A stretch of 5,514 nucleotides of DNA from Erythrobacter sp. (GTDB taxonomy: Bacteria > Pseudomonadota > Alphaproteobacteria > Sphingomonadales > Sphingomonadaceae): positions 1-5,514 of the forward strand of contig DMWU01000095.1 of assembly GCA_003483125.1 (NCBI GenBank), read 5' to 3'. Below are positions 1-5,514 of this stretch, piece after piece. The position numbers were made by a program, and so were the translations under genes. Under the pieces are notes generated by a model. That model ran no database searches and was not told the origin of the DNA. It saw only the letters and a list, made by a program, of their open reading frames with translations. How positions within the stretch are numbered: the stretch's first letter is position 1; each line of letters opens with the position of its first letter.

Positions 1-112
1 CAGGCAGGGGTGCGGCCGGCCAGTTGGGCAGTATTCTGGATCTTATGTCGCTGGCCGCGCCCCAAGCCAATAAAAGGCTAAGGGCGCTGGGCCAGACAAG
101 TGCGCTGAGCAA
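1..112 (-). CDS. Prepilin peptidase, CpaA/TadV type (A24 family), N-terminal part only
   Basis: A24 peptidases are inner-membrane aspartic proteases that cleave the leader of Flp-type prepilins. About 37 residues are visible before the left edge. A hydrophobic helix (ALSLLLAWGAAS) is followed by DIRSRILPNW, which fits the family pattern D-[IL]-R-x-R-x-[IL]-P-N. Its aspartate is the first of the two catalytic aspartates; the second (GxGD) would lie outside. There is no ATG. The frame shares the tadD stop, so the start must lie after 116. TTG at 112-110, three bases past the tadD TAA, is the best candidate, with a weak GAG at 121-119 before it. Tad loci normally contain such a peptidase, and the tight spacing puts this one in the same operon. 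The short visible length limits confidence. Confidence 0.75.
   Translation of the reverse strand, partial: MLSALVWPSALSLLLAWGAASDIRSRILPNWPAAPLP
51..95. other. Long imperfect inverted repeat / potential RNA hairpin just after the tadD stop
   Basis: CTGGCC (51-56) pairs with GGCCAG (90-95), GCGCCC (57-62) with GGGCGC (82-87), and AGCC (65-68) with GGCT (76-79). There is a two-base bulge at 88-89, a 2x2 internal loop and a seven-base loop. In total 16 pairs can form on either strand. No T-run follows on either side, so it is not a classic intrinsic terminator. It lies inside the likely prepilin-peptidase start region, about 15 bases past the TTG, so it may be a translation-attenuating hairpin or simply a by-product of GC-rich coding sequence. 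Confidence 0.45.
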
Positions 113-115
113 TTT

Positions 116-961
116 TTACTCGGAGCTATCTGTGGAACGCAGCCTGATTCGGATCGGATAATTCGGCCGGGTCGGTTTCGCTACGCGATCCGCATTGGGC
201 CTAACCACATTGATACGCACCGGGTAGGAATTCACGCTGGCTTGGCGCTGCAGCATGGATAGTTGAAGGATTTGTTTTTGCCTGGTGCTTTGCTTGCGAC
301 TTTCAGGGCTCGTTTTCGAGCTTTTGTTAGTGGTGACTTGCAGGTCTTCGCTGCCGATCACCTCTATATTTTCTGGAATGCTTGCGATGCGCAGTTCGCG
401 ATTTGATGCGCGAACGACTCGAACTTCGGGGCGTTCAAGCGTCACGGCTCCGCGCCTTTCGGCCTGTTGCGGTTCCGCTTCGAGCATGCCTTGTTCTTCG
501 GCGATGCTTGCCAGTTTTTCGATCTGCGCTTCTGCCTCTTTCTCGCGCATAGCCAAGGCTCGCGGCGAATTACTAAGAGACGAATCATAGAAGCGCTGCA
601 GATTGGCGGCATAGCGCGGATTATTGCCGTCCACGCTCAACGCCATCTTGAAATATCTTTCGGCCAAATCGGCCCGGCCCAACTTGGCGTAGGCAACTCC
701 AAGGCCGTTATAGGCATCACCAGCCGTATCAGGGTTGAGTGCTGCCATGCGGAACTGCTGGATGGCGTTGGCCGGATATCCTGCCCTTAGCGCCATACGC
801 CCATTTTCCAGTTCAGTGCTGCCGAAAGGCATCGAAGCCTCGGCGCGCTTGGGCGCATCGTTAGGACCGAACCCCAACGCTGAAACGAAACTCTCGCATC
901 CAGAGAGCGAGATTAGCGCTACAGTGCAGGCAGCGGCACGAAGCATTGGTTTCATATTCAT
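116..961 (-). CDS. tadD: TadD outer-membrane lipoprotein with TPR repeats, Flp pilus assembly
   Basis: TadD is a lipoprotein with tetratricopeptide repeats, required for Flp pilus assembly and thought to act like a pilotin or scaffold for the secretin. The 281 aa product starts at ATG 961-959, three bases after the tadC TAA; a second ATG two codons later is possible. It has a lipoprotein signal with lipobox LSGC, the lipidated cysteine being residue 22. Residues about 47-80 and 82-115 form two TPR units (ALRAGYPANAIQQFRMAALNP; AYNGLGVAYAKLGRADLAERYF). Residues about 137-162 are a charged, Glu/Ala-rich likely helix. The remaining 120 residues are basic and low in complexity, with related short strands RVVRAS, YPVRIN and YPIRIR, and match no domain I know. 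The assignment rests on the lipobox, the TPRs and the position after tadC. Confidence 0.88.
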   Translation of the reverse strand: MNMKPMLRAAACTVALISLSGCESFVSALGFGPNDAPKRAEASMPFGSTELENGRMALRAGYPANAIQQFRMAALNPDTAGDAYNGLGVAYAKLGRADLAERYFKMALSVDGNNPRYAANLQRFYDSSLSNSPRALAMREKEAEAQIEKLASIAEEQGMLEAEPQQAERRGAVTLERPEVRVVRASNRELRIASIPENIEVIGSEDLQVTTNKSSKTSPESRKQSTRQKQILQLSMLQRQASVNSYPVRINVVRPNADRVAKPTRPNYPIRIRLRSTDSSE

Positions 962-964
962 GGC

Positions 965-1726
965 TTAGTTCCCCGTCATGGATGGAATTACCTCGCGGAC
1001 CGCAACGACGATCGCAGGTAAAGTGAGTACGCCGATCATGGTCGGCAGCATAAATACAACAAGTGGCACCGATATTAGTACTGGAAGGCGGTGGGCTTTT
1101 TCTTCAGCGCGCAGACGGCGTGCTTCGCGCATCTCTGAAGAGTAGACGCGTAAAGTGGTCGCCAGGCTGGTGCCCAACTTGTCAGATTGAATCAGCAATG
1201 TTGCAAAAGATCGGATTTCATCCACGCCTGCGCGTTCGCCCAACTTGCGTATTGCGTCTTCGCGATTGGCGCCGGCACGCATGAGCAATGTCGTTTCTAT
1301 CAGCATTCTCGATATTCGTGGATGCGACATCGCCATTTCACGACCAACTCGGTCAAGGGCTGCCTCTAGGCCAAGACCCGCCTCGACACAGACCAGCATC
1401 AGGTCAAGGCAATCTGGGAAGCCATTTACTACTTCGCGGCGGCGCTTTTCAGCCTTGTAGCGTACGAATAGATTCGGCGCGTAAATGCCAGCAATGGCCA
1501 GCAAAGCGCAGGTGAAATAGATACGCAACAACGATGGTGCCTCAGTTCCACCCAACGCGAAAAACAGGTAAACTGCCGGCAAGACGAAAATAAGTAGCAG
1601 TCGAGTCAGTGTATATAAGCGTGGCGCTGTTGGTGATTCGTATCCTGCCGCCTTGAGAAGCTTGATAATATCTGTTTCTGCAGTATCGCTGAGATCAAGG
1701 CCGCTTTTCTCGATCCTTGAGACCAT
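965..1726 (-). CDS. tadC: TadC C-terminal piece: T2SSF domain, intact ORF downstream of the amber codon
   Basis: This is the uninterrupted part of tadC and may be what an automatic gene caller reports. From ATG 1726-1724 it encodes 253 aa. It lacks the first membrane helix of TadC but keeps two hydrophobic segments (about 38-60 and 66-88), the T2SSF domain (about 102-215, with LDLMLVCVEAGLGLEAALDRV and LLIQSDKLGTSLATTLRVYS) and a hydrophobic C-terminus (about 214-243). The only Shine-Dalgarno-like motif is GAAGG at 1744-1740, 13 bases from the ATG, which is longer than ideal. A CTG at 1798 directly after the TAG is another conceivable restart. Whether this piece is made is unknown. Losing one helix would leave an altered topology, so I doubt it replaces full TadC. 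The stop is three bases before tadD. Confidence 0.6.
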   Translation of the reverse strand: MVSRIEKSGLDLSDTAETDIIKLLKAAGYESPTAPRLYTLTRLLLIFVLPAVYLFFALGGTEAPSLLRIYFTCALLAIAGIYAPNLFVRYKAEKRRREVVNGFPDCLDLMLVCVEAGLGLEAALDRVGREMAMSHPRISRMLIETTLLMRAGANREDAIRKLGERAGVDEIRSFATLLIQSDKLGTSLATTLRVYSSEMREARRLRAEEKAHRLPVLISVPLVVFMLPTMIGVLTLPAIVVAVREVIPSMTGN

Positions 1727-1798
1727 TCGTGCCCAAACGCCTTCATTGCGCTGACGGGTAAGCGTCTCGCTGGTGGGGCTATCGCCGCCGTCTTTCAG

Positions 1799-1801
1799 CT
1801 A
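1799..1801 (-). other. In-frame amber (TAG) codon inside tadC
   Basis: On the minus strand the bases read GCT TAG CTG. The TAG is 45 codons after the tadC ATG, and the flanking frames are the same. One-base changes from sense codons such as CAG, GAG, AAG, TCG or TGG would give it; which one is ancestral cannot be told without homologues. The base after the stop is C, generally a weaker termination context in enterobacteria, so some leakiness is possible but not shown. Confidence 0.85.
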
Positions 1802-1936
1802 AGCCAAATTCCGTACGACGCGCATACGGCGCGATGTGATATTGGTGATTGCAAATACAACTAGCGCTACGAGAGCAAAGACGACTACCAGGATCAGTGT
1901 CCTGACTACCCAGTTCGAGATGGCAAATTCGATCAT
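1799..1936 (-). CDS. TadC N-terminal fragment (45 aa) ending at the amber codon
   Basis: This short frame is the 5' part of the broken tadC, too short for most gene callers. It has the best translation signals of the tadC region: an ATG one base after the tadB TGA and GAAGG six bases upstream. The product is one hydrophobic helix (about residues 10-31, rich in V, L and A) and a positively charged tail (SRR, RVVR). That is the usual beginning of a TadC protein, not a recognisable independent peptide. If translated alone it would be an inner-membrane fragment with no known role. Confidence 0.55.
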   Translation of the reverse strand: MIEFAISNWVVRTLILVVVFALVALVVFAITNITSRRMRVVRNLA

Positions 1937-1937
1937 A

Positions 1938-2939
1938 TCAGACCTTCACATCTACCAGGCGGCGGATAATGTAGACCCCAAGAAAATACATCACGCCGAG
2001 AATGACCGCGCCGTAAATGAATATCGGATCGGCGGCCTGATCAAGATAATAGCTAGGTGTCCCTGCAAAGATCGACACAAAAGCGAAGATGGGAAGCACG
2101 GTAAGCATCCATCCTGTCATTCTACCCTCTGAACTCAGGGCTCGGACCTTCATAAACATCTGGTGCCTTTCGCGGATCACCTTTGAAATATTCTCGAGGA
2201 TCTCCGCGAGATTGCCGCCCGTCTGGCTTTGCACACTTAGAGAAACCACGAACATTTTCATGTCGTCCAGGTCCCAGCGGTCAGCCATGTGTTCCAGGGC
2301 GCCGATCAGGTCTGCTCCGTAGGCGACCTCATCACTGATTAGCCCGAATTCGGTTCCGATAGGGTCTTCCATTTCCTTAGTCAGTAGGTCGATGGCTGAT
2401 GCGATCGGGTGCCCGGACCGCAACGCCCGAACAAATATATCGAGTGCAACGGGAAACTGTTGCTCCATCCTTTTCTTGCGAGATTCCGCCATGCGGCTGA
2501 AAACAAGAAGGGGCAGGCCGATCGCAGCCAAAATGCTGAATAGGGCAACAATCAGGAAAGTGCCCACGTTCAACGGGGTACCCTTGAAGGCCAGCAGCAG
2601 CAAGGTTACAAGGAAAATCGCAGCTGTTCCAAGGCCCATGAAGACGGCCATCTGCCAGAATGCAAACGGCAGGTTGGCAGCGAAAATCATCCGATCGGAC
2701 TTCGACACAATTGCCGATACCCATTCAGGCAGATCACTCGCATCCTTAGGTCGATTCTTGATCAGTTTGCCGACGATAGCTTCGCGATCCTGGCCCGCGC
2801 TGATCATCTGCAGTCGGCGGTTGATCGCGCCGCGGTGGCTGCGTGTCTGTGCGATGGTGTTGGCCGAGACCTGTGCCAGCAGGAACACTGCCGCGAAAAT
2901 CGCCAGCAGAATGAAAATGCGGATGATCTCTGCGCTCAT
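1938..2939 (-). CDS. tadB: TadB inner-membrane platform protein (T2SSF/GspF family)
   Basis: TadB is a polytopic inner-membrane protein that pairs with TadC to form the platform on which the CpaF ATPase acts. The 333 aa product has a hydrophobic N-terminal helix (about 5-23), a paired hydrophobic block (about 97-119 and 125-148), a cytoplasmic T2SSF domain (about 165-275) and two C-terminal membrane segments (about 277-296 and 307-326). The T2SSF domain contains the ALDIFVRALRSGHPIASAI stretch and the SVQSQTGGNLAEIL motif, both typical of TadB. The start is ATG at 2939-2937, three bases after the cpaF stop, with GAGG at 2955-2952 inside the end of cpaF. The TGA stop is one base before the tadC start. 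Length and domain order are normal and nothing is missing. Confidence 0.96.
   Translation of the reverse strand: MSAEIIRIFILLAIFAAVFLLAQVSANTIAQTRSHRGAINRRLQMISAGQDREAIVGKLIKNRPKDASDLPEWVSAIVSKSDRMIFAANLPFAFWQMAVFMGLGTAAIFLVTLLLLAFKGTPLNVGTFLIVALFSILAAIGLPLLVFSRMAESRKKRMEQQFPVALDIFVRALRSGHPIASAIDLLTKEMEDPIGTEFGLISDEVAYGADLIGALEHMADRWDLDDMKMFVVSLSVQSQTGGNLAEILENISKVIRERHQMFMKVRALSSEGRMTGWMLTVLPIFAFVSIFAGTPSYYLDQAADPIFIYGAVILGVMYFLGVYIIRRLVDVKV
1943..1947 (-). promoter_or_regulatory. Ribosome binding site for the true tadC start at 1936
   Basis: GAAGG on the minus strand lies six bases before ATG 1936-1934, inside the last codons of tadB. This site is what identifies 1936, and not 1726, as the original tadC start. 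Confidence 0.7.
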
Positions 2940-2942
2940 ATC

Positions 2943-4334
<1,392 letters not shown>

Positions 4335-4335
4335 T

Positions 4336-5514
4336 TCAGCCAGCTTTCTCCAAACGATCCCAAACAAGCTGGGCGAGGTTGGTTATGTCCTTTGAGAACT
4401 TGCTGCGCCGTTGAATGGCATCAACCAGTTCACCCTGATCCTGGGCGGTGCGCAACAAGTTGTAATTGTTGCAGATCGTAGCAAGCACGGGATGCTTGAG
4501 GGCCTTGGCAGCGTCATCGGCATCGATTGTCTTAAACAGCTTCTTCTCTACCCTGTTAAACACTATTTGGATCTGGTTGCGCGGAATTCCCATTGAAACA
4601 AGGAAGTCGAGTTGGCGCTTCGCATGACGAAGACTTGAGATCGTCAACGTACCCACAATCAATGTCTGGTCAGCTGCAAAGGCGGTTGAAAGCGACCAAT
4701 TAGTGAAAGAGCCGGGAAGATCGACGATCACGACATCATACTGTTGACGCGCCATGTTGACGATGCGCATCAATTGTTCGAATTCGAGCGCTTCGATCGG
4801 AACGATTTCCGAAGGAGCCGCGATCACGTCAACGCCATACTCGGTCTCGCAAGCAACCGCGCGAAGCAACTCCTCGTCGAGCCGGTTGCCTGCTTCCATA
4901 AGCTCGGTAAGATTCTGGCGGGGAGCGCAACCCATGAAGGACGAAACATCGCCAGACTGAAGGTCTAGGTCGATTACGCAGGCGCGGCATCCTTCGGTCA
5001 TATCAGCCGCCATTTGCGCGGCAAGGTGGGTAGCGACGGTGGTCGAACCTGAACCGCCAATACTCTTAAGTACGGCGATGAAAGGTGCGAGTTCCACTTC
5101 GCCGTCGATTTCAGAAGCAATTTGCTCGGCTGTATCAGAAATTGCAGTGACCAATTCGTCCAGCGCAATCGGCAGGGCCACGATGTCGCTCACTCCGCGG
5201 CGCAAAAGCTGCCTTGAAGTAGCAATATCGACATCGGCGAGGCCGGCGATAACCGGAACAGAGGGCATTTCGCTGCGCAGTCTGTCAACACGCTCGAGGG
5301 AATTGTGCGAAGCCGGGTCGACCTCGATCACGACGATCGAGGCAAATTTCAGCTCGCTTACGGGCAAGGCATCTTCAATCCCGCAGGCGAAGCTCGTGAC
5401 GCTATCTCCAAGGCCCGAAATTGCATCCAGGTATTGTGGCTGGGCGACCACATGCACACCTTTCGGCAAATCTACCGGGCGGGTAGTTGGCTTGTCAGAG
5501 ATGTTATCAATCCT
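4336..5514 (-). CDS. cpaE: CpaE/TadZ pilus assembly protein, polar-localisation MinD/ParA-like ATPase (5' end outside window)
   Basis: CpaE/TadZ is a cytoplasmic, membrane-associated protein that places the Tad pilus machine at the cell pole. I see 392 codons before TGA. The frame stays open to the right edge, so the start is probably outside. A TTG at 5469-5467 gives 377 aa but has 15 open codons before it and no clear ribosome binding site. Counting from the edge, residues about 20-125 resemble a degenerate response-regulator receiver, and about 144-370 form a MinD/ParA-type ATPase. The P-loop reads KSIGGSGSTT (150-159): the Walker A lysine is replaced by serine, as is known for CpaE/TadZ proteins. 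The Walker A' region VIDLDLQSGD (180-189) keeps its aspartates, and VVIVDLPGSF looks like the Walker B strand. The stop lies one base before the cpaF ATG. Family assignment is firm; the true start cannot be seen. Confidence 0.93.
   Translation of the reverse strand, partial: RIDNISDKPTTRPVDLPKGVHVVAQPQYLDAISGLGDSVTSFACGIEDALPVSELKFASIVVIEVDPASHNSLERVDRLRSEMPSVPVIAGLADVDIATSRQLLRRGVSDIVALPIALDELVTAISDTAEQIASEIDGEVELAPFIAVLKSIGGSGSTTVATHLAAQMAADMTEGCRACVIDLDLQSGDVSSFMGCAPRQNLTELMEAGNRLDEELLRAVACETEYGVDVIAAPSEIVPIEALEFEQLMRIVNMARQQYDVVIVDLPGSFTNWSLSTAFAADQTLIVGTLTISSLRHAKRQLDFLVSMGIPRNQIQIVFNRVEKKLFKTIDADDAAKALKHPVLATICNNYNLLRTAQDQGELVDAIQRRSKFSKDITNLAQLVWDRLEKAG
4348..4351 (-). promoter_or_regulatory. 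Probable ribosome binding site for cpaF, supporting ATG 4334
   Basis: GGAG on the minus strand lies 13 bases before ATG 4334-4332, within the end of cpaE. The spacing is long, but the alternative TTG at 4367 has no purine-rich stretch before it, so this site favours the ATG. Confidence 0.45.

Larger units (their letters stand above)
965..1936 (-). pseudogene. tadC: tadC platform protein gene interrupted by an in-frame TAG at codon 46
   Basis: TadC is the second T2SSF-family platform protein of the Tad pilus, in the inner membrane. The natural start is ATG at 1936-1934, one base after the tadB stop, with GAAGG at 1947-1943 six bases upstream. Codons 1-45 encode a membrane helix (about 10-31) followed by a basic stretch (SRRMRVVRNLA). 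Codon 46 is TAG (1801-1799). The same frame then continues, with no shift, through GVWARMVSRIEKSGLDLSDT and the rest of TadC to TAA at 967-965. Ignoring the TAG, the product is 323 residues, about the usual TadC length, and the sequence on both sides of the stop looks like one continuous TadC. The damage is therefore a single nonsense codon. It could be a real mutation, a base-call error, or tolerated by readthrough or internal initiation. Homology is firm; functional status is inferred. Confidence 0.82.

Noticed and set aside
3..161. Plus-strand open frame of about 52 codons entering from the left edge and ending at TAA 159-161, overlapping the tadD end
   Set aside because: The opposite strand carries the recognisable prepilin peptidase motif DIRSRILPNW, which explains the open frame as an antisense shadow. 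The plus-strand peptide resembles nothing I know.
1799..1936. The 45-residue frame as an independent small membrane protein
   Set aside because: It is the expected TadC N-terminus, in the same frame as the rest of TadC, and the combined length is normal. A separate gene is less likely than a broken one.
4335..4367. Longer cpaF starting at TTG 4367
   Set aside because: It has no ribosome binding site, would overlap cpaE, and the added residues are unlike CpaF N-termini. The ATG at 4334 fits the 1-base spacing also seen at tadB/tadC.
5470..5514. Promoter or intergenic region upstream of cpaE
   Set aside because: The cpaE frame is open through these bases to the right edge, so they are most likely coding and the true start lies outside.

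Overview
This window is a stretch of a tad (tight adherence / Flp type IVb pilus) assembly locus. Every gene I can support lies on the minus strand, so the locus reads from high to low coordinates: cpaE/tadZ (open at the right edge), cpaF/tadA, tadB, tadC, tadD, and the first codons of a prepilin-peptidase-like gene (cpaA/tadV type) that runs off the left edge. The gene order, the CpaE-type pseudo-receiver plus MinD-like ATPase, and the lipoprotein TadD directly after tadC point to an alphaproteobacterium. From general resemblance I would guess Sphingomonadales; that guess is inference, since no rRNA or marker gene is present. Base composition is moderately GC-rich and looks uniform, with no sign of insertion sequences, tRNAs, CRISPR arrays or recent transfer.

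Layout from right to left: cpaE (5514 to 4336, 5' end outside the window); cpaF (4334 to 2943); tadB (2939 to 1938); tadC (1936 to 965, broken by an in-frame amber codon at 1801-1799); tadD (961 to 116); and the start of a prepilin peptidase (112 to the left edge, TTG start). Each stop is separated from the next start by only 1 or 3 bases, so this is one compact, probably translationally coupled operon. There is no intergenic space, no internal promoter and no terminator that I can see.

In the known Tad system, CpaE/TadZ localises the machine at the cell pole. CpaF/TadA is the hexameric ATPase that drives it. TadB and TadC form the inner-membrane platform, TadD is an outer-membrane lipoprotein needed for assembly, and the A24 peptidase cleaves the Flp prepilin. 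Flp pilin, CpaB and the secretin CpaC are not in this window and would be expected just upstream, beyond the right edge.

The main anomaly is tadC. The frame starting one base after the tadB stop, with a good ribosome binding site, encodes a normal TadC N-terminus, hits TAG at codon 46, and then continues without shift through a normal TadC to 965. Restored, the product is 323 residues, about the usual TadC length. This is a nonsense mutation, a base-call error or a readthrough/split-gene situation. The only other TAG used here, at the end of cpaF, is in frame with the tadB start, which argues against general UAG suppression. Apart from this the window is an ordinary Tad locus; I see no previously undescribed system.
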